From contig NC_133649.1 of assembly GCF_009905375.1 (NCBI RefSeq), positions 224,523,275-224,587,274 of the forward strand: a stretch of 64,000 nt of DNA, in the 5' to 3' direction. Numbering within the stretch: position 1 is the first letter of the stretch; each line of letters starts with the position of its first letter. The notes below the pieces were generated by a model. The model worked only from the letters and a program-made list of their open reading frames with translations. It was not told where the DNA came from and searched no databases. Made by a program: the position numbers and the translations under genes. Below are positions 46,226-58,220 of the stretch, piece after piece. This DNA is from Apium graveolens (lineage: Eukaryota; Streptophyta; Magnoliopsida; Apiales; Apiaceae).

Positions 46226-47311
46226 CTGCAATCACAAAGACCACTAATTATTAGTTTTAAGGACCCAGATTTGCTTGGATCCTTTGGTCTTATTAAGTTT
46301 GTTAACATTTGGAGTGGATTTAGCATCAGAGTTTATGTTAACATTTTTCTTGTCAGAACTTACATTAGCAGACTTTGAATCAGAATTTACACTAGAAGGA
46401 ACAATGGAAACTTTCTTCAAAGAAGGTTTTATTTGATAATAATCATAGTACAAACTATGATATTCCTTACAAGTATAAATGGAATGCCATAAACTACCAC
46501 AATGAAAACAAGGATTTTGTGGTTTGTATCTAACAGACTGACTCTTAACTCCTGATTTTGAAGGTAAGGAGTTAATATTCTTATTCTTCCTACAAAAAGA
46601 AGCCAGATGATTAGAACTTCCACAGTTATGACATGTTTTCCTAGGAGCATCAGGAACAGGTTTATAATCATTGCTTTTATTCACACCTTCCTTTCCATTC
46701 CTATTTTTCCTAGGTGATTTTACCTTGTTTGCATTCTTAACATCTTTCAGCTTATGCTTAAGCTGCTTCTTTATCATTAAGCCTATGTTTACTTCAGCTG
46801 TCTTTTCCTGTTTTAGTTTGTCAGAAGTTAATTCCTCTTTAACTTCTGATTTCTCATTTTCAGACTTTACAGTTACAAACTTAACAGGTTTTAACTTTGG
46901 CTTTTGCTTAACAACAGGCTTAATTTCTTCAGTTCCTTTATTATTCTTATCCTCTCCATAACCTAATCCCTCTTTCCAGTTTCCACTACTTAACAAATTT
47001 TGAGTTGTTTTGCCAGAATTAGTCCAAGTCCTGATAATCTCTCTTTCCTTTTCTAACTCAGTTTTTAGAGATTCATTCATTTTTAGCACTTCATCCCTAA
47101 CATAGAAAGCATCATCTCTATCCTTCTGAGTTTGATGAAACATGACTAACTCTTTTTCTAAGAAATCATTTCTTTTCTTAAAAGCAAGATTTTCAGAAGT
47201 TAATCTTTCACATGTTAAAGTTTGATCTCTATAACTAACAAACATGGTTTTAAGATATCTTCTCAACTCATTAATATCATCAGTATGAAAAGCATAAGTA
47301 GTCTGAGGTAC
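46226..47311 (-). other. Proposed protein-coding intron in element C gag
   Basis: 1086 nt, from AAAACAAAG|GTACCT (donor 47311-47310) to TTTGTGATTGCAG|GGCAAC (acceptor AG ending at 46226). It is open in the gag frame until TAG at 46244-46246, just before the acceptor. Removal keeps the frame (1086 is a multiple of 3) and joins Gag directly to the protease lead-in. The acceptor resembles that of element B (TTGTGTTGCAG|GGC). The donor is chosen by analogy and is less certain than the acceptor. Confidence 0.5.
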
Positions 47312-48580
47312 CTTTGTTTTAGCAGCTTCAGAACTGCTCTCAGCACTTTCTTTATCAGCATTTGCCATCAATGCATAGTTCTCCTCACTTTCAGAGTCTG
47401 AGGTGTCTGTCCAGCTTTTCTGCTTTGTGACAAGAGCCTTGCCTTTGTCACCCTTTACCTTCTTGCAATCAGGAGATATGTGGCCTTTCTCACCACAGTT
47501 ATAGCATTTAACATTGGTATAATCTCCTATGTCAGACTTTCCTCCTCTGCCTTCAGATCTTCTGAAATTCTTCTTATCAGAACTTATGCCTTTCCTGGAA
47601 AACTTCTTTCCCTTCCTGAACTTCCTGTATGCAATCTTTGTGATTCCTTTCACCATAAGAGCACACAGCTTCATCATCTCCTCATCAGCATCAGTCTCAG
47701 GCAAGCTTTCAGAATCTGAGTCATCATCACTTTCAGAACTTGATGACTCAATATCAGACTTTATGAAAAGAGCTTTACCCTTGTCTTTCCTTGAGGAAGC
47801 TGCTTTGAGGGATTCTTCTTCAGCCTTAAGAGCAACTATCCTTGACTTTCCTCCTTTCCTCTTGCTTCTTTGTTCCATCTCAAGTTCATGAGTCTCGAGC
47901 ATTCCATAGATTTCATCAAGAGTTGTTTCATCAAGATTGTAGTTGTCTCTTATTGTTGTTGCCTTCAAATCCCAGCATTCAGGAAGAGCTAACAGGAATT
48001 TAAGGTTTGAATCTTCAAGATCATACTCTTAATCAACCAATGACAAATCATTCAAAAGTTTTACAAATCTATCATATAGATCATTCAATGACTCATTAGA
48101 CTTTGAGTCAAAGTGTTCATACTCTTGAGTGAGTATTGTCTTCCTGTTCTTCTTAATTGTGTCAGTTCCCTGACATCTTATTTCCAGAGCATCCCATATC
48201 TCCTTAGCAGTCTTGCAGTTGATTACCCTGTTTGACATTACATTATCAATGGCACTATGCAGTAAGTGTCGTACCTTAGCATCCTTAGCAATTGATGTTA
48301 TATCTTCAGCAGTATAATCACTCTTTTCCTTTGGTACAGTCTTTGCTGCTTCACCTGCAACTGCAACAACAAGCTTGGTTGGTTTGTGAGGCCCTTCCTT
48401 GATTCTATCAAGGTATTCTGGATCTGTTGCTTCCAGGAACATGGTCATTCTCACCTTCCATATGGGATATTCAGATGGTCTCAGTATGGGAACTCTGATG
48501 GTCTCATACCGACTCTGAATTTGTGTCTTTGGTGGTTCCTCAGTTTTGGTAGGCTTAGTTGGAGTTTCTGTGTCAGACAT
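46244..48580 (-). pseudogene. Element C gag, long form, with one internal stop
   Basis: ATG 48580 (MSDTETPTKP). Copia Gag domain, a TAA at 48029-48031 in the middle of it, then the same frame continues. CCHC knuckles follow: one canonical (CYNCGEKGHISPDC) and two related (CHNCGSSNHLASFC, CFHCGSLWHSIYTC), the last two inside the proposed intron. A long coiled coil (RLTSENLAFKKRNDFLEKEL region) lies between. The long form ends QIWVLKTNN at 46244. Having two of three knuckles in the optional segment would give long Gag different nucleic-acid binding from Gag-Pol. Confidence 0.85.
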
Positions 48581-48621
48581 GATTGTGTTTGGATCTTTAA
48601 CTGTATGTGTGTTAACAGATA

Positions 48622-48634
48622 GGCTCTGATACCA
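48622..48634 (-). other. Element C primer-binding site
   Basis: TGGTATCAGAGCC on the minus strand, 2 nt inside the 5' LTR; initiator methionine tRNA type. Confidence 0.9.
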
Positions 48635-48636
48635 CT

Positions 48637-49247
48637 TGTTAGGTCACACACACTGTAGAGGGGGTGAATACAGTGTATAATACAATCAAATCGAACTTTA
48701 AAATCTTAAGTAACAGAAAACAAACTTTATTGAAACAATAAACTCTGTTACAGTATGGAACTGTTACCTCTCAGTGATGAACAAATATCACGAGAGCTGC
48801 TAGGGTTACAATGAATAATCTTCTCGAATATGATAACACTTCTAGTGTAAACCCTATGTCTGTGTTTATATACTACACAGTTACAAGATAATCGCTAATT
48901 GATATGGAATATAATTCTGCTTCCTAAAATATATCAATCAGATATCTTTTCTTCCAAGTATTCCATTCTTCACGGAACTCCTTCTTCATGCATATCTCTT
49001 CTTATGTTTATCTTGATCTTCTTTCCTTTAATCAGCTACTGTCCTTATCTGATCGTCCTTCAGCACTTAAGTTCTGATATCTAACTTCTGATGATTATCT
49101 CCTGATAATATAAGTACTGATATCCTTAAGTCCTGACTTCCATTATAAGTACTGATCAACGGTTAAGTACTGATTTGTCCTGTTAAGTAAGATCTGAAAT
49201 CTAAACATAAATTATATTAGCCATGACATTATCAAATATATCTAACA
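48637..49247 (-). repeat. Element C 5' LTR
   Basis: 611 bp. The minus strand has six to seven ATCAG(T/A)ACTTA-type decamers at about 49195-49060, then TATATAAA at 48865-48872. It differs from the 3' copy at about six sites. Confidence 0.95.
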
Positions 49248-49256
49248 AATTCATAC

Positions 49257-49262
49257 CTCCAT
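49257..49262 (-). CDS. Possible first coding exon of the REM B3 gene
   Basis: ATGGAG followed by a GTATGA donor at 49256, one step from the element C insertion. Spliced to 35611 it gives MEMKKGSSS in frame. The leader upstream is T/C-rich (ACTCTTTCTCTACA). Without element C, intron 1 would be about 320 bp. Confidence 0.35.
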
Positions 49263-49480
49263 TGTAGAGAAAGAGTTTGATTCTACAGAGAGTGCTGTCT
49301 CCTTGGTGAAAAGAAGTTACTTTTTACTTGAAGAAGTTGAGAATCCCAAAGTCACGTTAGTTTTCTTATCTGGGCTTCTTTTAAGACAGGACTTTGATTT
49401 TATGTGTGCTTCTTTTAAGACAGGAGTTTAACATATCCCAAAGTCAACTTATTTGGGTTGTTTGGGTTTTTTAATTCTTT
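49263..49480 (-). promoter_or_regulatory. Likely 5' leader and promoter region of the REM gene
   Basis: CT-rich leader just upstream of ATG 49262, with a 17-bp direct repeat (CTTCTTTTAAGACAGGA at 49375 and 49408). No clear TATA box. Confidence 0.35.
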
Positions 49481-51074
49481 TAATATTTTCTCCTTTTTTA
49501 TAATTTTTAAGAAAATGACTTTTACAAAATAGTGTTATATATTATGTTTTAATATAAGTGAGTTTTTGTATTATTTTAATTTTAAAATAAAATATTGCAA
49601 TAAATTGTATGTTATGTAATATTTACTGCATTTTTTAAAAAAGTATTTAATTAAAAAAAATATTTACTCAGTTTTGTTGTACAAATTATTAAAATATTTA
49701 CTACTAAAAATGTAAAAGAGAAATGTTAAAATATGAGTTAAGAGACTTTTAATGGGTTAAAATGTGAGAGAAAGAAAACTAAAATAAAATACTGAGATTT
49801 AACGTTAAACTATAATATCAATTTTATATTTCAAAATAAAAGGAACCTAAATAACTATAATAAATAAATTAAATAAAACTAGAAGATAACCATTTATTGT
49901 TATAAAAATTACAAATTTCGAGAAAAAAATTCAAAATTTAAGAAATTTGGAGCGCGCGTAGAGCGGGCAAAAAGTCTATAGTAATAATAAATGAATGCAT
50001 TCTAGTGCAGGTGATAATGCTACACAGCATGTCCAAATGGATTACACCACAAACATGAAAAAATTACTATAGTTTATAATACACTAGAATTACATATAAT
50101 TACATATTCATATTGATTTGACAGAGAAGATGATGATAAGATCAAATAAACAGAGCACCAAAGCTTCTCCGCTTCTTCAAATATCTGAAATAACCTCGTG
50201 GCTGTAGAAGTGTGACCTATCTTATAAATTATTGTAATGCATATAAAATTTTCTCCATGTACGACAAACTCAACACTTATGAGGTCTCATTTGATGCCTC
50301 TGATTAAACAAAAAAAGAGCGTCATCGAGCCTATCAGTACCGGATTCAAAATCATCTTAACTATAGCAACAAATTTTTACACTTTTGTAGGTAATTAAAA
50401 GAATATAATATAAGATCGCGTTAATATCTTTTTCACACATTGGTTTTAAATGAGCTGCTTACTTAACAAAGAGAAGCAAATATGAACTTCCAATTCTACA
50501 AATATTCCAATTTGCTTCATTAATTAAGCTTTTGTCACACATTTCTGGGATCAACTTTGTAGACCTTGGTTTAGCATAATTAACTTAAAATCCTTTCTTG
50601 CTTCAACATGCGTACCCTTTAAAAGAGATCAATTGCTTTATCCACCAAACTTTGAGCAGCTTGATTCTTTTCTTCTTCGCCACTGAAAACCATCGATTTA
50701 AGTTGTAAAGACCTTGAAATAATCTGTTATAGCTCAGAATAACAAATCATTAAAGTCTGACCTGTGTTGTTAAGACAGTTATTAATAATGGTGGTGTAAC
50801 TAGAAAAAAGTAGCCACTAGTCTTGTTCGAAGCATTTGATCGGACAACCTGAGGTAGTCTATGTTGTGAATTTGGTCAGATTATAAGAACAAGTTAGAAT
50901 ATACTTGTTTTGAATTTTCCTACGTGTTTGTACTCTTGAAAATATTAGCATACACACGTAATGGACTTGAAGCAATAATAATCATAGTATCGCTAACCGA
51001 AAGGTGAACCAACACGTACTGTATTTGACAAATTGGGCCTCTTTGGCGAACCTTAATAACTTATAAGCCCCCAA
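49481..51074. other. AT-rich intergenic DNA
   Basis: Long A/T runs and chance ORFs only; no gene, tRNA or complete transposon recognised. Confidence 0.5.
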
Positions 51075-51417
51075 TGTAGAACTTTTATTTATATATAACA
51101 GAGAAACAAAATATGAACCTAAGAAGGGAGAACAAAACTAGCGTGCTGTTCTATTTTTTTAATGCAGAAGTAATACAAATAAATAGAAAGTGAACAACTA
51201 GAGTGGCTAAAAACAAGGGCCACGTTGAAAACTAACTCTCCTAATGCAACTACACGTTTGAGACTTATTCATTCAGTTCCTACATTAACTCCACGACACA
51301 AAAGATCAGGTCAACAATCTAACTGATGCCTGACTATTACAAATAAACAAAATAATTTATATAAAACAATTAAACAAATAAAACAATTAAAACAAGTTTA
51401 AGATTATTTTTCCAACA
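51075..51417 (-). repeat. Element D 3' LTR
   Basis: 343 bp, plus strand TGTAGAAC to TCCAACA. The polypurine tract (minus strand ATGGGGGTGAATG) lies at 51416-51429. Confidence 0.9.
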
Positions 51418-51433
51418 TTCACCCCCATAATCT

Positions 51434-51590
51434 TAAACTTATGAAGCACTTCTCTTCATTTTGTGATGCACTTCTCACCACCATCTCTTCATTTTGTGAT
51501 GCACTTCTCACCACTATCAAGTTTGATGCACTTCTCATCAAAAAAAATTTTGGAGTACTTCTCTCCAGGGTGCACTTCTCACCCACAACT
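51434..51590 (-). repeat. Short tandem repeats after element D gag
   Basis: The plus-strand core GCACTTCTC recurs about seven times, often as TTTGTGATGCACTTCTC. The largest unit, about 35 bp, is duplicated. The array fills the space between gag stop and polypurine tract. Confidence 0.75.
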
Positions 51591-52448
51591 CTACAGGAGT
51601 GGTTCTCCCTCGATCAAATGTGCCATGTCTTCTTCGTCCATTTGGGATCTACAATTCTTTGCCAGATGCCCGTATCTTTTGCATTTGAAACATTGTAGCT
51701 TTCCTTTGTGCCAGCAGTCTTTTTCTTCATGACCCATCTTATAACAATGATTGCATTGAATTTTGTTGCCTGTGCCTTTTGAGGATGAAGCTTTAGCTAA
51801 TAGGAGTCCCTCATTTCTTCCTCCAATTTCTTCCTCCCTCATTGATCTCCTTTGGTCCACGACGTGAAGTGAATTGATCAATTCTGAAACAGTTAATTTC
51901 GAGAGATCTTTAGTATCTTCAAGTGAGGAAATTTTAGTTTCATACCTCTCGGGAAGAGTCACTAAAAGTTTGTCCACAACTCTTTGACTTGAGAAGTCTC
52001 CGCCAAGTAATTTGATTTGGTTAACGATGGACATCAATCTACTCCCATATTCCTTGACGCCTTCATTACTTTTCATTCTCATCATCTCAAACTCTCTCTT
52101 GAGGTTCAGAATTTGCATCAGTTTGGTTTGTTGGTTGCCTTCAAATTCTTTCTTAATTTTTGTCCATGCTTCTTTAGGAGTATCACAACCCATAATAGTT
52201 GTAAAGATCTCTTCCGACACAGCCGAATGTAGACATGAAAGTGGCTTTGCTTCTCTTGCCACTTCTTCATCACGTTTTTTGATTTGGGCTGCTGTTAGAT
52301 TTTGTGTAAGAGGGATTGGCTCAACATCACTCTCAATTGCTTCCCACAAACTCATAGCTTTAAAATATGATTTCATTTTGATAGCCCATGAATTATAATG
52401 ATCTCCTTTGAATAATGGAATAGAGACTGAGAAGTTGTTTGATGCCAT
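51591..52448 (-). CDS. Element D Gag (UBN2 type, two zinc knuckles)
   Basis: Intact 285-codon ORF, ATG 52448 (MASNNFSVSI). A UBN2-type copia Gag domain (YNSWAIKMKSYF at the start, DTPKEAWTKIKKEF, MRMKSNEGVKEY) is followed by two CCHC-like knuckles (CNHCYKMGHEEKDC and CFKCKRYGHLAKNC). It ends soon after in DMAHLIEGEPLL. It would coat element RNA in virus-like particles. That the frame stayed open while the LTRs diverged by about 4% hints at selection or chance survival. Element E sits in its 5' leader, 69 bp upstream of the ATG. Confidence 0.85.
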   Translation of the reverse strand: MASNNFSVSIPLFKGDHYNSWAIKMKSYFKAMSLWEAIESDVEPIPLTQNLTAAQIKKRDEEVAREAKPLSCLHSAVSEEIFTTIMGCDTPKEAWTKIKKEFEGNQQTKLMQILNLKREFEMMRMKSNEGVKEYGSRLMSIVNQIKLLGGDFSSQRVVDKLLVTLPERYETKISSLEDTKDLSKLTVSELINSLHVVDQRRSMREEEIGGRNEGLLLAKASSSKGTGNKIQCNHCYKMGHEEKDCWHKGKLQCFKCKRYGHLAKNCRSQMDEEDMAHLIEGEPLL

Positions 52449-52516
52449 GGAATATGAAAAATAATATATATATATATGTGTATGTATAAAAATAACTCAC
52501 AAGCCCTAGAACATGA

Positions 52517-53517
52517 TGTTAGAAAATGGAAAGTTTGAGACATATTTTATATATGTTCTTGATATGATTTCCGGAAACTAACACTTGGAGGTTGTTCCTT
52601 GATATGAGGACTTAAACTTTCATATTTGGATCTAAGATATTTTCTTAGTGGAATCCATGAATATATTAAGACAAAGTTGCTTGTTTGAAATGGGTTATGG
52701 GGATTTTGTCCCACATTGGTATTGTAAAAGAAAGATATTGAGTTTATATAGCATCTTGTGTTAGTGTTGTTTACAACAACTAGCATAAGTGGAATGCTTG
52801 TGTGGCCTAGTGCTAGTGGGAACTCTTATATTTTTCTTTTCTATTACAAGTTTAATTATTTATATTGATACTGATTATTTAATTATTAATATAAAATATA
52901 TTGAGTAAGGATTATTTTAATCATACTCTGAATATATTTTGTAATATTAATATTAATTAATCAGGATATAATATAAATAATAAAGAAAACCCATTTTGTT
53001 TAATTTTTCTGTTTTGTTACTTGGTGTACCACACGAGTAAAATAGAAGAAGAGCAACTTGAGATGCCTATATATTGAGAGGTATACTTGAGATTAAAATG
53101 ACACAAGTCTCGGTGCCTACCTCGCAAACATATATGAGTTACATAGGTTTTTTGGGCAAACTGAGGTGCGAGTCGCCGTTGATCATTGTTGGTTCTATGG
53201 CCAGATTGATCTGTTGCTGTTTTATCCTGGAAGCGATATTGCTGCATTCCATCACAGCTTAAGTGGGGGGGCAATAATCTCTTCAAGAACAGTCAAGTCC
53301 TCTTGAAGGGTTTGGCGACTCAGCTGTTGTGTTCTTCTTCTTATCAGAATTTGGAATGCGATAAGAGATAAGTTTTCTTTACTTTCTTTGTCAATTACAG
53401 TCTTTATAGTTTGTTATTGCCTTCGTGTTTTATTTCGTTAGTTTGTTATTTGCCATGTTCTTGTTATTATATATATAACTGCCCATTGTTGCTGTGTAGT
53501 TAGAATTTTACCCAACA
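52517..53517 (+). repeat. Element E 5' LTR
   Basis: 1001 bp. The TATA-like GTTTATATAGC near 52742 is the likely promoter. The following bases (ATCTTGAAGAG) do not start with TGG, so the primer site is unusual. Confidence 0.9.
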
Positions 53518-53557
53518 ATCTTGAAGAGATTATAGTTATATATAGTTAATTAGCAAG

Positions 53558-56500
53558 ATGGTTAACGAAACTAGTGATGTTCCTAAAACTGTTGAGACTG
53601 GTTCTGGTTCTGGTGGTACTACTACCATTGACTGGACCACGTATCGTTTCCCCAACCAGTTGATTTATCGGGTATGCCTAATAAATTTAGTGGTGGAGCT
53701 TCTTTTTCTCTTTGGAAGAAAAAGACGAAGCTCTAGTTAACGGTTAAGGGTCTATTGTTAGTGGAATAGTATGATCCTCCTGGGTTGGATCAAGAGAAAG
53801 CTGAATCTGTTAAGGTTTATGCTTTATGGGCTGAGAAGGATGGGGTGGCTAGGGCAGCCAATTTTGGCATCTTTGGAGAACACCTTGTTCGATGTTTATT
53901 CATCAGATGCCTATACTGCTAAAGTCTTATGGGATAAGCTGGATCAAACCCATAATACTGATTCTCAAGGATTTGAGAAGTATTCTGTGGCTAGGTTTCT
54001 TGATTTTAAGCTGGTGGATGGAAAATCCATGACTGAACAGGTTCATGAGTTTGAGATGTTAGTTCATGATTTGGGTGAGTCCGGTATGGTCTTGCTTGAG
54101 AAGTTTCGAGTGATGCCTGTGATTGAAAAGCTCCCTAAGTCTTGGGAAGAGTTTGCTCTCTCCCTGAAAAGACAGAAAGGAGAGATCACATGGACTAACT
54201 TGATGTTGGACATCTCAGTACGGGAGCAGCACAATTCTAAATAGGGACATGTGTTGCCTGTGGAACATGGGAGCTCGAAGGTAAATGTAGTGACTGTAGG
54301 ACATAAAAAAAAGGTAGTCACTAAGAAGGCTAACACTAAACCTGACAAGAACAAGGCTAAGAAACCAAAGGTGAACAAATCATGTTGGACTTGTGGACGG
54401 GTTGGTCATTGGAGCAAGAACTGTCCAAGTAAGAAAGCTAAGAAAGCTGGAGTGGTAGCTCAAGCAAATACCGTGCTCAGCAAATACTGTGCTTGGACTT
54501 GGAACCACGAATGGGCCAGTAGCTAACATGGTCATTGGTGAGGTTGTTGCCTCTGGAACCGATGACGGGTATGTTACTTACAACCCTGTACTACTTTCCA
54601 CTTATCTGTCACATGAGTTGTTGATTGATACTGGAGCTAATGTACATATTTGTGCTGATTTTAGCTTGTTTGTATCTTATCAACAGAGTCATGGAGTGAC
54701 AGTGACGATGGGGAATGCTAGTGCTGCACAAGTGCTTGGAATAGGAAACGTGGACCTGAAGTTTGCTTCTGGGCGGATTCTATCTCTCACTAGAGTGTAT
54801 CATGTTCCCTCTATTCGTAGAAATATTATAAGTGGAAGTTGTTTAGTTAAAAACGGCTTTGAACTTTCTTTGAAGTGTAATAAAGTAGTTATTACTCATA
54901 CTGGTACATTTTTTGGCAAGGGTTACTTGTCTGATGGTTTGTTTTTAATAAATGTTGAACCCGTTTTGGGTGGTTTTATTAATGATAGTGTTGCACCTTC
55001 TGTTAATTGTGTAGAATCATCTGATTTGTGGCACTTACGACTTGGTCATTTAAATTTTGGTGCTCTAAAGAATATGATGAATTTAGAGTTGATTCCAAAG
55101 TACGCCATTGATAAGAAATCTAAGTGTCAAGTGTGTGTAACTGCTAAACAAACAAGGAAACCTTTTCATAATTTTGTTAGGGATTCAGACTTGTTAGATT
55201 TAGTACACTCAGACATATATGAATTTAGTGGTGTGTTGACTAAGGATCACTGTAAATATTTCATTAAATTTATAGATGATTGTAGTAGATAGTGTTATGT
55301 TTATTTGCTTAAACATAAGGATGAAGCACTAGATAAATTCATTATGCATAAAAATGAAGCTGAAACACAAATTGGCAAAGTACTTAAATGTTTGAGGTCT
55401 GATAGAGGTGGTGAGTATACGAGTACCTTGTTTAATGAATTTTGCGCAAACAATGGTATAGTTCATGAGGTTACTCCACCATACACACTTGAGTCTAATG
55501 GGTGGCAGGACGAAAGAACAGAACTTTTAAAGACATGATTAACAGTATGCTAATTAATTCTGGGTTGCCTAAGTACATGTGGGGAGAGGCTTTGAATACG
55601 GCTTGCCATATTCTGAATAGAGTCCCTCTAAAACATATGGACAAGACACCATATGAATTATGGAGAAAGCGTAGGACAAGTTTGAGTTATCTTCGTGTAT
55701 GGGGGTGCCTTGCTAAGGTGCTTTTCCATGAACACAAGAGAAAGAAACTGGGTCCGAAAACTGTTGATTATATCTTTCTGGGCTATCTTGAAACCACAAC
55801 TGCTATGAGATTTTTAGTATTAAAATCTGACATAGATGGTATTGTGGCGAATACGATAGTTGAGTTTCGTGATGCAACTTTCTTTGAGGAAGTATTCCCA
55901 ATGAAGACTGGTATATCTTTGGGTAGTTCTGAGGATGATCCCACTCACACATCAAGTTCTATTCCTGATCATGTGGAAAAGATGACAAATGTGGGGGTGG
56001 ATCCTGGTAGTAGCTCTACTCCTAACAAAGTAGAGGAACCTAGAAGGAGTAAGCGTGCAAAGGTAGTCAAGGACTTTGGAAGTGACTTTATCACTTACAA
56101 TATCGAGGATGAGCCTTTAACTTTCCGTCAAGCCAAGGATTCTTCGGAGTCAAGGCATTGGAAAGGCGCTGTAAAGAGTGAAATTGACTCAATTATGTCA
56201 AACGGAACATGGGAGTTAGTTGATCTCCCTCCAGGGTGTTCTACTATTGGATTAAATGGATCTTCAAGAGGAAGCTAAACCCTGATGGCTCAATAAATAA
56301 GTACAAGGCTAGGCTAGTTGCTAAGGGCTTTAGGCAAAGGGAAGGCATTGATTATTTTGATACATATTGTCCAGTTGCCCGAATGAAAACAATCAGAATG
56401 CTTATTGCATTGGCTTCTGTACATGGTCTTATCATCCATCAAATGAATGTAAAGACAGCTTTTCTTCATGGTGACCTTGAAGAAGAGATTTATATGGATC

Positions 56501-57690
56501 AGCCTGAGGGATTTGTTGCTTCTGGTAATGAGAGGAAAGTATGTAGACTAGTCAAGTCCATCTATGGCCTTAAACAAGCACCTATAGACTGGCATAAAAA
56601 GTTTGATGAAACTGTTTTAGACTTCAAATTTCTTAGTTAATGAAAGTAACAAGTGTGTCTACTATAAGGTTAGAGGTAATGATTGTGTGATCGTGTGCTT
56701 GTATGTAGATGATATCTTGTTGTTTGGAACCAATATTGAGATTATTAACGAGACAACGAGTTTCTTGAAGATGCACTTTGAGATGGAGGATATGGGTGAA
56801 GCTAGTGTGATTCTTGGGATCAAGTTGACTCAGTCAACTGATGGAATAACTTTGTCACAGTCTCATTATATAGAGAAATCTATACTTGAGAAGTATGGTT
56901 ATTCAAATTGTAGAATTGCTAGTACACCATATGATTCAAAAGTTGCCTTAGTCAAGAATAGTTCAGGAGTTTATGTGTCTCAGTTAAGGTATTCTTAGAT
57001 TATTGGGAGTTTGCAATATCTTGCTAATATGACTAGGCCAGATATTTCTTATTCAGTGTCTAAGTTGGCTAGATATACAAGCTGTCCAAACAAGAGTCAT
57101 TGGGAGGCACTGGATAGAGTTCTTAGATATCTGAAGGGAACTATTTCCCTTGGCTTGCATTACCGGAGATTTCCGGGGTACTCGAGGGGTACAATGATGC
57201 AAGTTGGATAGCTAAGAAATCTGGTTCCAATGGAGTGACTGGATATGTATTTACCCTTGCGGGTGGAGCAGTGTCCTGAAAGTCTTCTAGACAGACTTTG
57301 ATTACTCGGTCTACTTTTGAGGCTGAGTTGTGTGCACTTGATGCCACGAGGACGGAGGCTGAATGGTTACATGGACTCATGAGTATGTTACCTGTAGTAA
57401 GCAAGCCGTTTCCTGCCATTTCTGTTCATTGTGATAGCCGTACAACTATCGACAAAGTCAGAAGTGTAAAGTATAATGCTAAAACAAAGAGACACATCTA
57501 AGTTAGACTAAAGTCTATAAGGGGCCTTGTGTCTGATAGGATTATTGCTATAGAGTTCATAGGAACTCAGGATAATATAGCTGATCCCCTGACTAAAGGG
57601 ATTGTGCATGATATAGTCCTTAAGTCGAGGTTGGGGATGGGACTGGTAACCCATTATAATTCATCAACAGCGGGAACCCAATACACCTGA
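53558..57690 (+). pseudogene. Element E gag-pol, multiply broken
   Basis: ATG 53558 (MVNETSDVPK). Gag with UBN2 segment (ALSLKRQKGEITW) and CCHC (CWTCGRVGHWSKNC), protease (LLIDTGANVHIC), pre-integrase (LWHLRLGHLNF), integrase (CLRSDRGGEY, then TLESNG where active copies have TPQQNG), RT (MNVKTAFLHGDLEEE, YVDDILLFGTN) and RNase H, ending at 57690 after LTKG. At least seven frame changes or stops separate the pieces, near 53740, 54244, 54520, 55290, 55520, 56260, 56640, 56998 and 57211. It cannot make a polyprotein. Confidence 0.9.
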
Positions 57691-58220
57691 GAGGAGATCC
57701 CTCAAAGTGTATTCAATATGGTAATAACAAGTTGTAAGGAAGAATTGGTAGTACCTCTACCATATACATTTAGATACTTATGTATCTGAGTCTATTCCCT
57801 ATAAACCTTAAGAGGTACTTGAACTTCTAGTTAGCAAGAGTTATTGGAACTCTGAATGGGGTCAAGTCGTTTGACGAGATTATAACAGTACATCTTTGGA
57901 GATGCCTAGCTAAGCAAATGTAATTGTGTGGTCGTAATTAGAGGAAAGGGTTATTCCTCGAAATATTCGACGAACAGGATCGAGACATGACCATTAACGT
58001 CTCAAAGCCGTAAATTGGCACCATAGCCTTTGACTTGTCATTGTCTATGGAGTGTGGTTACACCCAACGGATAAAGATTCAAGGTGAAACATTCCATCTG
58101 TATCCGGTAGCCATCGAAGTAGAGGACTTAGGAGGGTTCAAAACCGGGAGGGTACCGACTCTGAAAAGCAAGTCATGATAAAATCTAGTATGTAATTTAA
58201 TTATGGATTTGTAGGGGATT
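57691..58220 (+). other. Element E 3' untranslated region and polypurine tract
   Basis: No coding region. The purine-rich TTTGTAGGGGAT just before 58221 is the likely polypurine tract. Confidence 0.6.

Larger units (their letters stand above)
35926..49247 (-). mobile_element. Element C: Sirevirus-like copia element with accessory genes
   Basis: 13.3 kb with 611-bp LTRs (35926-36536, 48637-49247). Flanking 5-mers gattc and aattc are a target duplication with one mismatch. Minus-strand order: LTR, primer site, gag with a putative intron, pol, a 1.3-kb spacer, a small promoter-bearing ORF, a large broken accessory ORF, polypurine tract, LTR. I count six LTR differences, about 1%. The element is coding-defective (stops in gag, pol and accessory ORF) but structurally complete. 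It lies in the same sense as the B3 gene. LTRs and repeated motif differ from those of A and B, so it is a separate family. Confidence 0.93.
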
